From: Planctomycetota bacterium
GTDB taxonomy: Bacteria; Planctomycetota; Phycisphaerae; Sedimentisphaerales; Anaerobacaceae
Assembly: GCA_014384025.1 (NCBI GenBank)
Contig: JACNGQ010000233.1
Coordinates: 1-57,127 of the forward strand
Reading direction: 5' to 3'
Length of the DNA: 57,127 nucleotides
How positions within the stretch are numbered: the stretch's first letter is position 1; every line of letters starts with the position of its first letter. Under the pieces are notes generated by a model. It searched no databases. It was given only the letters and a program-made list of their open reading frames with translations, and was not told the origin of the DNA. Of this stretch, positions 1-7,885 are shown piece by piece. The position numbers and the translations under genes were made by a program.

Positions 1-1
1 A

Positions 2-295
2 GGTTACCCGGGTGTCCTGCACGGTGGAGTAATCTCATCGATTTTGGATGGTGCAATGGGTCATTGCATGTTCGTTCGCGGTCAAACAGCTGTAACTGCT
101 GAGATGACGATAAGGTTTCGGCACCCTGTTGTAACAAACCAAGAGGCGGCAGTTTCAGCACGAATTGCACGATCTTCACATCCTCTGTATCTATTAGAAG
201 CTGAGATTCTTCAAGCCGGCCAAGTCAAAGCTACAGCTAAAGCCAAATTCCTTGACCGTCCCCAATTGATTGACGCATCGGAGGAGATTTCATGA
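2..295 (+). CDS. PaaI-type hotdog thioesterase, 5' truncated by the window edge
   Basis: The reading frame is open from base 2 and ends at a TGA at 293-295, so the true start lies outside the window; 97 residues are visible. The segment GVLHGGVISSILDGAMG carries the HGG signature and the following helix of PaaI/4HBT hotdog-fold acyl-CoA thioesterases. These cytosolic enzymes hydrolyse acyl- or aryl-CoA esters, and the family is about 130-150 residues, so roughly the last two thirds is present. The stop overlaps the next gene's ATG in an ATGA junction, which suggests translational coupling with the metallo-hydrolase. The natural CoA substrate cannot be read from the sequence. Confidence 0.8.
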   Translation, partial: GYPGVLHGGVISSILDGAMGHCMFVRGQTAVTAEMTIRFRHPVVTNQEAAVSARIARSSHPLYLLEAEILQAGQVKATAKAKFLDRPQLIDASEEIS

Positions 296-1146
296 ATAAG
301 GATCTTTGCATAACAACGTTAGTTGAGGACACTGCATTAGATGGTGGCTTGTTAGCTGAGCACGGCTTGTCGTTCTTGATAGAATATGGCGACAAGCGAA
401 TACTTTTCGATACTGGTCAGAGTGATATCCTTGTCAAGAACGCAAAGACACTTGGTATCAATTTAGCCGAAGCCAATGCAATTGTACTAAGTCACGGCCA
501 TTATGACCATACAGGAGGTTTGCCGGCTGTCCTTGAAATTGCTCCAAAAGCAAAGATTTATTTGCACCCCGCTGCAACTGAGCCAAAGTTCAGTCGAAAA
601 GTCCTTGGGGTGAAATCGATTGGGATGTCTCATTTAGCGAAGAAGGCTGTTCAAAGGCGTCATGTTATCTGGACAGCTACACCTGCCCAAATTTTTCCTG
701 GAATGTCAGTAACTGGGCAGGTACCACGTATAAATAACTTTGAGGATGTCGGAGGAGCTTTTTTCGTTGATGAAAATTACCAGAAACCCGACGAATTGTT
801 AGATGACCAAACATTGTTTATCGAATCAGCCAAGGGGTTGGTTGTTGTTCTTGGATGTGCCCATTCAGGTGTTGTAAATGCACTCGACTATATCAGTAAT
901 TTAACAAGCCGAAATAAAATATACGCTGTCATCGGTGGTATGCACCTGTTGAATGCAAGTCGGATACGAATCGCAAATACAATAGAGGCCTTCAAAAGAT
1001 ACGAAATTCAAAAAATTGTACCTTTGCATTGTACCGGCCGGAAAGCTATGGGAGATTTAAAAAACGCTTTTGGTGATAAATGCGTTTTTTTGAGTGCTGG
1101 TGGACAAATCATTTTAACGGAGATTAACGTGCTGTATGTCAAATAA
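292..1146 (+). CDS. Metallo-beta-lactamase-fold hydrolase (COG1237-like)
   Basis: A 284-residue protein with the metal site SHGHYDHTGG: His68, His70, Asp72 and His73. Further ligand candidates lie in GCAHSG, GGMHLL and PLHCTG towards the C-terminus. This arrangement fits the COG1237 branch of metallo-beta-lactamase hydrolases, often labelled dihydropterin-aminobenzene-phosphate synthase-like after the methanopterin pathway; the label is weak and the substrate here is unknown. No signal peptide is visible, so it is probably cytosolic. The ATG overlaps the preceding stop (ATGA), and its own 3' end overlaps the next gene by 11 bp, so the three genes look like one transcript. Confidence 0.8.
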   Translation: MNKDLCITTLVEDTALDGGLLAEHGLSFLIEYGDKRILFDTGQSDILVKNAKTLGINLAEANAIVLSHGHYDHTGGLPAVLEIAPKAKIYLHPAATEPKFSRKVLGVKSIGMSHLAKKAVQRRHVIWTATPAQIFPGMSVTGQVPRINNFEDVGGAFFVDENYQKPDELLDDQTLFIESAKGLVVVLGCAHSGVVNALDYISNLTSRNKIYAVIGGMHLLNASRIRIANTIEAFKRYEIQKIVPLHCTGRKAMGDLKNAFGDKCVFLSAGGQIILTEINVLYVK

Positions 1147-1762
1147 AGGGCCGGAGTTGAATCTGATATGTAAAAGATTGACAAAAATCAGCGGTTCTGA
1201 CTGGGTGGCGATTAAGTTTGAGAAACAAATACCTGCAAATGACATTGAATCAATCAGGTTCTGTGAAGCTGTATATAAAGCAAAGAACAAACATATCTCT
1301 TTATCTCTCTGCCATATATGCTGTGATGGTGCCAGAAGATGCTTCGGTTGGCTTAAAAACAATGATGTGAAGCTGGCTCAAGGGCTTTCCGAGAAAATAG
1401 GCATTGAACGGGATGCAGCCTATGAATTGATAAGAAGTGTGCCTGTTCTGAATGAAAAAATCTCTGGGATTTCTCTTGGCAGAGATATTGAGGGTGATGT
1501 CTATATAAGTTATGCAAGCCCTGAATCAGCAATGAAGCTGATTAGATGTTGGCAGAAAATGACCAGCCGTAATCTCAACACAGAAATCTCAGGCATAATG
1601 TCTGTTTGTGGAAACGTTGCGGTTAAAAGTTTCCTTAAGCAAAAAATAAGTATTTCTTTCGGCTGTCCTGACTCCAGAAAATATGGAGGTATTGAAAAGG
1701 AAGAGCTTGTCATTGGTATTCCCCATAATATCGCATTCAGCGTATGCAGTATGAGTAGTTAA
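1136..1762 (+). CDS. DUF169 family protein
   Basis: A 208-residue protein resembling the DUF169 (COG2043) family of uncharacterised proteins found in anaerobic bacteria and archaea. Visible hallmarks are the cysteine cluster CHICCDGARRCFGW around residues 58-72, which may bind metal or an iron-sulfur centre, and the late segment ISFGCPDSRKYGG. The ATG at 1136 lies inside the end of the metallo-hydrolase gene, an 11-bp overlap that implies co-translation. No membrane segment or export signal is seen. The function is unknown; the cysteines suggest a redox or metal-binding role, which is inference only. Confidence 0.7.
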   Translation: MSNKGPELNLICKRLTKISGSDWVAIKFEKQIPANDIESIRFCEAVYKAKNKHISLSLCHICCDGARRCFGWLKNNDVKLAQGLSEKIGIERDAAYELIRSVPVLNEKISGISLGRDIEGDVYISYASPESAMKLIRCWQKMTSRNLNTEISGIMSVCGNVAVKSFLKQKISISFGCPDSRKYGGIEKEELVIGIPHNIAFSVCSMSS

Positions 1763-1824
1763 GGTGAATCCATAGGAAATCTTAAAGCTAAAATAGCAGA
1801 ATTATAACTCATTTGGAAACTGGC

Positions 1825-2400
1825 ATGAATGGTTTGGTTCCGACAAAGGTTTTCTTGACGAAAGGGGTGGGCAGACATAGATATCAGCTGAAATCATTTG
1901 AAGAAGCATTAAGGCAGGCGGGCGTGGCGCAGCAGAATCTGGTTCAGGTCTCATCGATACTTCCACCGAAGTGTAAGATTATTGGTCGTGATAATGGATT
2001 AAAAACGCTGGTTCCTGGTCAGATATCTTACTGCGTTATGGCAAGGTCACACACAGATGAACACGGTCGTTTAATCGCTTCTTCGATAGGTATCGCCGTT
2101 CCCAAAAATCGGAACAAATGGGGATACATCAGCGAAGTTCATAGTCATGGTATGAACCAGCAGGAAGCTGCCGATATGGCCGAGGATCTGGCCGCCGATA
2201 TGCTTGGAACAACTCTCGGGCTTGAAGTCGATCTGGATAAAGCATGGTCTGAAAAAGAGCAAGTCTATAAAGCAAGCGGGCTGATCATCAGAACCTCTAA
2301 TACTACGCAAACAGCCAGAGGGCAGAAAGGTCTCTGGACAACAACTGTTGCGATTGCAATGTTATTGTTTGAACCAATAAATTATGGAGATGTTCTATGA
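1825..2400 (+). CDS. pdaD: Pyruvoyl-dependent arginine decarboxylase
   Basis: Decarboxylates arginine to agmatine using a pyruvoyl group made from its own serine. The protein of 191 residues begins MNGLVPTKVFLTKGVG, typical of the family, and carries the self-cleavage site VSSILPP at about residues 42-48: cleavage between the two serines (43/44) gives a beta chain and a pyruvoyl-capped alpha chain. The ATG at 1825 is preferred over an in-frame TTG at 1813 because family members start with this MNGLVP block. In many anaerobes this enzyme starts polyamine synthesis; here no agmatinase or aminopropyltransferase follows, only a decayed gene. Length is normal and the gene looks intact. Confidence 0.9.
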   Translation: MNGLVPTKVFLTKGVGRHRYQLKSFEEALRQAGVAQQNLVQVSSILPPKCKIIGRDNGLKTLVPGQISYCVMARSHTDEHGRLIASSIGIAVPKNRNKWGYISEVHSHGMNQQEAADMAEDLAADMLGTTLGLEVDLDKAWSEKEQVYKASGLIIRTSNTTQTARGQKGLWTTTVAIAMLLFEPINYGDVL

Positions 2401-2446
2401 TCAATGATCCACTATTGCAATATATCCAAACACTCCCAGCTCATTT

Positions 2447-2671
2447 ATGAGCCAGATTGCTAATGCTAAATCGGTCGCCGGTGAACCTAATATCCGTGGT
2501 GCTATAGCCTTCGATAACTGAGATACAGTCTGAGGGTAAGGATATTTGAAAGAATCAAATACCTTGGTATACCCAGTAAATATGATGTATCGTTCCATGG
2601 GAATGACGAATTCCTATCAAGAGGCAATTGAAGAAGGCTCTAATATGTTGAGGACAAAAGCAAAATGTTTT
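2447..2671 (+). pseudogene. Decayed gene remnant with a YggS-like C-terminal piece
   Basis: One reading frame from the ATG at 2447 gives protein-like sequence interrupted by TGA, TGA and TAA between about 2519 and 2533, then runs on to a TAA at 2669-2671. The last part, with MMYRSMGMTNSYQEAIEEGS, resembles the SMGMSxDYxxAIxxGAT segment near the end of YggS/PLPBP pyridoxal-phosphate proteins. The first part (VAGEPNIRGAIAFDN) I do not recognise. Three stops in about 15 bases rule out a working gene. The YggS link is a by-eye resemblance only. Confidence 0.4.
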
Positions 2672-3036
2672 TAACTGATTTGATACAAAGAAGGAAAAAT
2701 ATAATCAATCAGGAAAGTAAAGGGATAAATTTAGCGATCTACTTAATAAATGAATTCAAAGATAGAACATTTTCTTTTAAGGGATTAAGAAATAAATATT
2801 TTGCAGTCACAGGGGAAGAACTCCTAAAACTAATTCAGGAGGAACTAGAGAGTATGATTGTACTGTACAATTATACAACGAGAGCAAAAACATATACTGA
2901 TAGAAAAGGAGTTTCTCAATTAAACATAAGATTAATTGGAAAAGTGAGCATGATGCATAGATATAATCCATTAGATATAAAACTGGATATAACAACGGAA
3001 ATGCCTCAAAATCACCCTAAATTAAGAGGGAAATAA
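2665..3036 (+). CDS. Small protein of unknown function
   Basis: A 123-residue, lysine- and isoleucine-rich protein beginning MFLTDLIQRRKN. Its ATG overlaps the last codons of the decayed gene upstream, and no clear ribosome binding site is visible because the region is AT-rich. Secondary structure looks mixed helical then strand (RAKTYTDRKGVSQLNIRLIG), which would be compatible with a small winged-helix-like domain, but no family is recognised. No cysteines, membrane segments or signal peptide. It may be a real orphan gene or the tail of the decayed neighbour; moderate doubt remains. Confidence 0.4.
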   Translation: MFLTDLIQRRKNIINQESKGINLAIYLINEFKDRTFSFKGLRNKYFAVTGEELLKLIQEELESMIVLYNYTTRAKTYTDRKGVSQLNIRLIGKVSMMHRYNPLDIKLDITTEMPQNHPKLRGK

Positions 3037-3390
3037 CGATATCTTGTTTTGTTAAAATGGAATGTATCAAAATATAATAAATTGTTATAGCAATGAACTG
3101 TATATTTTGCTTAAGAAATTTTCAAGGTGGTATTAGTGGTTATTATGCTACCCCGTTTTTAAAGTTCACCCTTTGTGAGAGTATCTCGCACAGTGTCGTT
3201 CACATCAGACCCAAGGTAAGTCGAAATAGATACAGTTGGAAGTGTTGGAATATCGCGTCGATACAATCCTCTGGATAGGACATTTCACTTTGCTACGGAA
3301 TCGTCAAGGTTCCATCATTCTATAGAAAAGCTGGCCAGAGTATTCATTCAAATACCTTAGACCTGGCTACTGACTGGAAAAGGAATCTAC
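3037..3390. other. Gene-free, AT-rich spacer before the radical SAM gene
   Basis: About 350 bases without a convincing gene. Short open frames are present but have no family resemblance or start signals. TATAAT-like stretches lie around 3075, where a promoter could be, without a matching -35 box. No tRNA-like fold, direct repeat array or clear terminator was seen. Confidence 0.5.
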
Positions 3391-4341
3391 ATTATTGCTA
3401 CCCGAACTACCAATAGCAACAATCGAGAATACATATATGGCCCTGTTCCATCAAGGAGGCTGGGACGTTCACTCGGAGTTGATGTTGTGCCGTTCAAGAT
3501 ATGTACTTACGACTGCATCTACTGTCAGTTGGGAAGAACGACTAATAAGACTACTCAACGCAGTGAGTGGACCCCACCAAAAACCGTTATCAAACAACTC
3601 AAAAGCAAACTTTACACCAAGCCAGACTACATAACAATATCCGGCTCTGGTGAACCAACGCTTTTCTCGCGACTTGAGGATCTCATTTCCAGGATTAAAG
3701 ACATTACTGATATTCCCATAGCTGTGCTTACAAACGGTTCACTGTTATGGCTGCCGGAAGTAAGAAAGGCCTTGAAATCTGCGGATATGGTTGTTCCATC
3801 ACTCGATGCAGGAAGCAACCGGATATTTCAATATGTTAACAGACCTCATCAGGATATTACATTCAGCAAAATGCTTCAAGGTCTTGTGGAATTCCGTAAA
3901 GCTTATAGTGGTCAGTACTGGTTGGAAGTGTTCCTTCTGGCAGGTGTAACCACACCAGAGATGGAAATAAAAAGACTGAAGACATGTATAAATGCTATCC
4001 AACCCGATAAAGTTCAGGTAAATACTGTTACTCGTCCACCTGCCGAGGGTTTTGCGGAACCAGTACCGCAAAAGCAATTACAAACTATAACCAAGAAGCT
4101 GTACGAGAAGGCAGAAGTTATCGCTGACTACAGTAATGTTCATAAACAACAGGATTTTTCCGCTCTCTGTGAAGATGTTCTGACGCTTTTGAAACGTCGG
4201 CCATGTTCTGTTGAAGATATTGCCGCAGGTCTTGGCCTCCATCGAAACGAAGCTGTTAAGTACGTAGAGGAGTTGTCGTTTGTGGGCAGAATCGAAGCAA
4301 AACCGCATAATCAACAGCTTTACTATCAAGCCGTAATATAA
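3391..4341 (+). CDS. Radical SAM protein with C-terminal winged-helix domain, probable ATT start
   Basis: Cytosolic radical SAM enzyme of the COG0731-like group. The cluster motif CTYDCIYC (Cys38, Cys42, Cys45 counted from 3391) has a CxxxCxxC arrangement, followed by ISGSGEPTL in the barrel and a helix-turn-helix-like tail (VEDIAAGLGLHRNEAVKY, about residues 268-285). The conserved family start YGPVPSRRLGRSLGVD is encoded upstream of the first GTG (3487), so the protein must start earlier; between the in-frame stop at 3358-3360 and this block there is no ATG, GTG or TTG. An AAAGGA box at 3379-3384 sits 6 nt before an ATT at 3391, the best start. Substrate unknown. Either a rare start codon is used or the true start has been lost. 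Confidence 0.75.
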   Translation: MIATRTTNSNNREYIYGPVPSRRLGRSLGVDVVPFKICTYDCIYCQLGRTTNKTTQRSEWTPPKTVIKQLKSKLYTKPDYITISGSGEPTLFSRLEDLISRIKDITDIPIAVLTNGSLLWLPEVRKALKSADMVVPSLDAGSNRIFQYVNRPHQDITFSKMLQGLVEFRKAYSGQYWLEVFLLAGVTTPEMEIKRLKTCINAIQPDKVQVNTVTRPPAEGFAEPVPQKQLQTITKKLYEKAEVIADYSNVHKQQDFSALCEDVLTLLKRRPCSVEDIAAGLGLHRNEAVKYVEELSFVGRIEAKPHNQQLYYQAVI

Positions 4342-4382
4342 CGTTATGAACTTCCTTTTAAAGTTGACCAAAGGCCAGACCG

Positions 4383-4505
4383 ATGCCTAAGCAAATATTG
4401 AAAGAGTTAAGAGGCCACGCTCCTTTTACTTTTGCCGGAACAATTTTACAAAGTTCTGGTCTAATCCTGCATAGCATCTCGTTCCAATCATGCTCGCGTG
4501 GATAA
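4383..4505 (+). pseudogene. Duplicated 5' end of the 5459 membrane-protein gene
   Basis: From the ATG at 4383 the first 30 bases are identical to the first 30 of the gene at 5459, and another block of 15 (cacgctccttttact) matches after three differing bases. The encoded starts are MPKQILKELRGHAPFT and MPKQILKELRKHAPFT. Beyond that similarity fades, and this copy ends at a TAA after 40 codons. It is a broken paralogue or partial duplication, leaving the 4543 gene between the two copies. Confidence 0.65.
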
Positions 4506-4542
4506 ATAACAAACAGATATCGTTAATAAAGGAGAAATTGTC

Positions 4543-5202
4543 ATGAAGAACTTGGACAAAACAAGACTTTGCGCTATCGGATGTGATGGTATTAACGTGC
4601 TCGTGACTGCTCTGGTTGTGCTGATCTGGGTGGCTGCTGCTCCAGGGCAACGGGGGATGGGTGACGACAAGGGTATTTCGCAGCAAAGGCTGAAACCTCG
4701 TTTGGTCCTCATCTCAGGCAAGTTGCAGGAGATCAAGACTCATCCATGTGAGAACACTACCGGCAAAGCTGACCTTGGAACTCATCTGATTCTTAGGGAC
4801 AAGCAAGGCCGAGAACTCAACATCCATTTGGGACCAGCGCCGGAGCTGTCTGAGACTGTCAAGCAGCTTACTGTGGGCAGGAAACTCGATTTACTTGGAT
4901 TCCGCACCGACAAGATGCCCCCGAATCAATATGTCGCTCAAACACTGATTATTGGCAGTAATATAGTCCAGTTGCGTGACTCTGACCTCCGTCCTTACTG
5001 GGCCGGGAGCAGGCTTGGCCAGGAAACACTGTCGCCATCTACTATGACAACTGCAGATCAAAAAACGGTCAGGAGAGGGAGTTGTCTCTATTATGGTCCC
5101 AAATTGTGGCAGTCTCGCTGTTTTCAAGACGCGCCTAGGCCACGTTGGAGGCGATTCTGTCGTGGAAGGGCTTACTGCCGACGGTGGGAATGGGACAACT
5201 GA
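4543..5202 (+). CDS. Exported protein of unknown function, 3' end possibly degraded
   Basis: A 219-residue frame with a good AAAGGAG ribosome binding site (4520s) before the ATG. The N-terminus has a hydrophobic stretch at about residues 16-34 (GINVLVTALVVLIWVAAA), a signal peptide or anchor. The central part (about 57-150) reads as a beta-rich domain with HPCENTTGKADLGTHLIL and HLGPAPE and ends in LRDSDLRPYWAG, which looks like a natural protein end. After this the frame turns arginine- and tryptophan-rich (RRWRRFCRGRAY-like), as expected if the original stop was lost. Other frames between 5093 and 5410 are open but unrecognised, so the region down to 5458 seems decayed. No named function; it sits beside metal-transport remnants. 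Confidence 0.5.
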   Translation: MKNLDKTRLCAIGCDGINVLVTALVVLIWVAAAPGQRGMGDDKGISQQRLKPRLVLISGKLQEIKTHPCENTTGKADLGTHLILRDKQGRELNIHLGPAPELSETVKQLTVGRKLDLLGFRTDKMPPNQYVAQTLIIGSNIVQLRDSDLRPYWAGSRLGQETLSPSTMTTADQKTVRRGSCLYYGPKLWQSRCFQDAPRPRWRRFCRGRAYCRRWEWDN

Positions 5203-5458
5203 GAACTGTGACGACACCCGCCATGTCAACATCGGAAGATATGAGAAGAAGGACTCGCTTCATCTGGCCTGTGACGCCAAGTCTTTTGCGACTAGGTACC
5301 CAGTGCACAGCAGCTATAAATCAAATAATGTAGAGCGACTCTTCTGCGCCAAAAGTGAAATCCAAACGGAGCTCAAGAATTGCCGACCTTATTATATAAT
5401 GAAGCCGTGACACGATATCGGAGATACTCGCTCGGAACGCAATTGAGCACAAAAACCC

Positions 5459-6070
5459 ATGCCTAAGCAAATATTGAAAGAGTTAAGAAAACACGCTCCT
5501 TTTACTCTTTTTGGGGCAATTACAGGAATAATCGTTATGTATCTTTCCCAGACATTGTCCCCTAAAGCTTCATATTCTATTTTCTATACACTTCATCCAA
5601 TTCATGTTCTGCTAAGTGCGCTTGTGACGGCTTCTATGTACAAAATCAACAAATGCGGACACATAAAAGGTAAGTGTAACCTTTGGATTTTACTAATGAT
5701 TGGCTATATAGGTTCTATCGGTATCGCAACAACAAGCGATTCATTAATCCCTTATTTAGGTGAGGTTTTGCTCGAGATGCCTAACAGAGGTCTCCATATA
5801 GGCTTTATCGAAAAATGGTGGTTAGTGAATCCCTTAGCAATAGCAGGTATTGTAATAGCATATTTTTGGCCCAAAACAAAATTTCCACATGCCGGACATG
5901 TTTTATTAAGTACGTGGACATCACTGTTTCATATTATCATGGCTAAAGGAGAAGCCTTGGGTGTGCTTTCCTACATTACTATCTTTTTGTTTCTTTTCCT
6001 CGCTGTGTGGATACCTTGTTGTGTAAGCGATATCGTGTTTCCGCTTTTGTTTGTAAAAGAATCGAATTAG
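5459..6070 (+). CDS. Polytopic membrane protein of unknown function
   Basis: A 203-residue inner-membrane protein with about six hydrophobic segments: residues 13-31, 44-60, 73-92, 121-139, 147-163 and 172-200. A histidine-containing loop (TLHPIHVLL) lies near the second segment, and WIPCCVSD lies in the last. The N-terminus is duplicated at 4383. No clear Shine-Dalgarno sequence precedes the ATG. The nearby tail of a zinc/manganese ABC permease (7384-7755) makes a metal-transport partner conceivable, but no known transporter family is recognised. Confidence 0.6.
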   Translation: MPKQILKELRKHAPFTLFGAITGIIVMYLSQTLSPKASYSIFYTLHPIHVLLSALVTASMYKINKCGHIKGKCNLWILLMIGYIGSIGIATTSDSLIPYLGEVLLEMPNRGLHIGFIEKWWLVNPLAIAGIVIAYFWPKTKFPHAGHVLLSTWTSLFHIIMAKGEALGVLSYITIFLFLFLAVWIPCCVSDIVFPLLFVKESN

Positions 6071-6252
6071 TACTCAATGCGAATTGATATTGTGGGTCCT
6101 GAAGGAGAGATTAACCTTGAGGATACTCGCAAGAAGGCTGTTGAACTTTTTAATTCAGCTGGAATTGTGCTGAGTCTGTATTCATAGCTATCAACGACAT
6201 TTTTACCTGCTCGGATATGGGACTACGGATTGGAATCTGAAAGGAACTTGAC

Positions 6253-6786
6253 ATGAACATTTCAAGACGTGCAGTGCTTTTTAACAGCCTTATCATGGCT
6301 GGCTGTAGTACAACATGCGCATTTGGCAATGACTCGGTGAAACCAAATACCATGAAAAGTGAGAATACCAGCAGTCTCTTCGAACTGTACCCGGTCGGCA
6401 GGATAGAAAGAAAAGGCAAGTCTGTGAGCTTGCATATTTTTAAGAAGTACAAAGATGCTCTTAAAGGGTTGGACGGCTTTTCACACGTTTTCGTGCTATA
6501 TTGGTTTGATAGAAACGATACACATGAAAAAAGAAGTATCCTTCAGGTTCATCCACGTGGCAATAAAAAAAATCCTCTAACCGGTGTTTTCGCCTGCCGC
6601 GCGCCTGTTCGGCCAAACCTTATTGCCCTGAGCTTATGCAAGATTATTTCAGTGAAAAAAAATATAGTGTATATTGAAAACATCGACGCCCTTAACAACA
6701 GTCCAATTCTTGATCTCAAACCATATATTCCCCACATAGACCACATCATCAAAGATGTTCGCGTACCTGATTGGCTAAAGGAGTAA
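6253..6786 (+). CDS. Exported TrmO/UPF0066-fold protein
   Basis: Residues from about 46 (YPVGRIERKG) to the end match TrmO, the SAM-dependent enzyme that methylates t6A37 in tRNA: LDGFSHVFVLYWFDR, VHPRGNKKNPLTGVFACRAPVRPNLIALS and PYIPHIDHI are close to the family pattern (given here as separate short blocks). What is odd is the front: SRRAVLFNSLIMAGCSTTC, a twin-arginine pair, a hydrophobic core and a lipobox-like LIMAGC. Cytosolic TrmO has no leader. The ATG at 6253 has an AAAGGAA box just upstream. If exported, it could not see tRNA or cytosolic SAM, so it may do something else, for example bind a metabolite. It is followed 63 bases on by the scaffold protein gene. Confidence 0.7.
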   Translation: MNISRRAVLFNSLIMAGCSTTCAFGNDSVKPNTMKSENTSSLFELYPVGRIERKGKSVSLHIFKKYKDALKGLDGFSHVFVLYWFDRNDTHEKRSILQVHPRGNKKNPLTGVFACRAPVRPNLIALSLCKIISVKKNIVYIENIDALNNSPILDLKPYIPHIDHIIKDVRVPDWLKE

Positions 6787-6849
6787 AGTTTTACTCAGTT
6801 TGGTCTTACAAATAATTAAATACGTAGAAAGAAATAGGGGCAAAGACAA

Positions 6850-7275
6850 ATGACAGAAAAGCATGACAAAATTGCGCAGGATCTCCAGGAAGCTATATTG
6901 GAGGGCTATTCGGAGAAGTTTAAAAAAGAGTTTTTGAGACCTGAAAACATTGGGAAGATAAAAGATTCAGACAGCTATGTCAGCATTACGGGTGTCTGTG
7001 GAGATACTCTCGATATATATTTAGTCGTCAGGGAAGGAAAGATAAGCGATATCAGGTTTATGACTGATGGTTGTGGTGCCTCAATTACATGCGCCAGCTA
7101 TGTCACAAGAACAGCAAAGGGAAAATCCTTAGAAGAAGCACTCCGGATTAAACCGGAAGATGTTAACAAATATTTTGAAGGTCTCCCCGAAGATCACAAA
7201 CATTGTGCTAAGCTGGCTGTAATTACACTTGCAGCTGCGATAGAAAAATATCAAGGTAAATCGAATAACAAATGA
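6850..7275 (+). CDS. NifU/IscU-like iron-sulfur cluster scaffold protein
   Basis: A 141-residue cytosolic protein of the IscU/NifU N-terminal family, which assembles Fe-S clusters for transfer to target proteins. The three cluster-binding cysteines are in place: Cys50 in GVCGDTLDIYL (with the partner Asp52), Cys75 in DGCGASITCAS and Cys119 in DHKHCAKLAV. The segment KGKSLEEALRIKPEDV is also typical. The LPPVK chaperone-recognition motif of housekeeping IscU is not present, which is common in anaerobe variants. No cysteine desulfurase is next to it. A GGGG box lies near 6837 before the ATG. Confidence 0.85.
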   Translation: MTEKHDKIAQDLQEAILEGYSEKFKKEFLRPENIGKIKDSDSYVSITGVCGDTLDIYLVVREGKISDIRFMTDGCGASITCASYVTRTAKGKSLEEALRIKPEDVNKYFEGLPEDHKHCAKLAVITLAAAIEKYQGKSNNK

Positions 7276-7383
7276 ACAAAATATTTACGATTTTATTGTG
7301 GATTTGGCAATTCGTTAAAATTGTAAGATCTCGCAGGATTGTTAAGTCATATTTGCGTGAAATCCCGGTTGAATAATTGTTGA

Positions 7384-7755
7384 ACCTCGAATGGTTATCG
7401 TCAAGCTCTTAATAAACGTATTGAGATAATATTTTGGGATTTTATTTTTTATTTGCTGCTTGGTATTGTAATAACGTTATCCGTTCAAATTGGCGGCGTT
7501 GTCGTGGTGTTTGCCTATCTCATAATACCTGCCACAATATCGGTGATTATTTCTTCGCGCTTAGTCGTGCAGTTGATAATCATATGGGCTGCAGCAACAG
7601 TGGCGTCAATAACAGGCCTGCTATTTTCGTATTATCTTGATTTTTCAATTGGACCTTCTATTGCATTGTTTCTCGGAGGTGAACTGATACTCGTCGCAAT
7701 TATTGCACAATTTTGCGGAGAAATAGGTTTACCGGAAGGGGAACCTCAGTTGTAA
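7384..7755 (+). pseudogene. C-terminal fragment of an ABC-3 (ZnuB/TroC) metal permease
   Basis: An open frame directly after a TGA at 7381 carries GYRQALNKRIEIIFWDFIFY, then hydrophobic segments with VQIGGVVVVFAYLIIPAT, the conserved late part of ABC-3 permeases for zinc, manganese or iron. Only about 120 of the usual 260-280 residues remain and there is no plausible start or ribosome site; no ATPase or binding protein is near. It is a 5'-truncated relic of a metal uptake operon. Confidence 0.7.
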
Positions 7756-7885
7756 GAAGAAAAGATATGAAAACGTATGATACATGCTTGATTTGATACT
7801 TTGGGGGTGGAAATACTTTTGAACACTTGCAGCAGAAGCGATGTAAATTGTAGTTGTATGAAAAACTATTTGAAAGGAGTATGAC

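Noticed and set aside
2516-2535. Possible TGA recoding (selenocysteine or tryptophan) in the remnant after pdaD
   Set aside because: A TAA follows within the same short stretch and there is no visible SECIS-like hairpin; decay explains it better.
3395-3634. 79-codon frame overlapping the start of the radical SAM gene
   Set aside because: It reads the same DNA in another frame, while the radical SAM frame carries conserved motifs throughout.
6077-6187. 36-codon frame MRIDIVGPEGEI... between the membrane protein and TrmO-like genes
   Set aside because: Short, without ribosome site or known family; may be the decayed start of a gene but cannot be supported.
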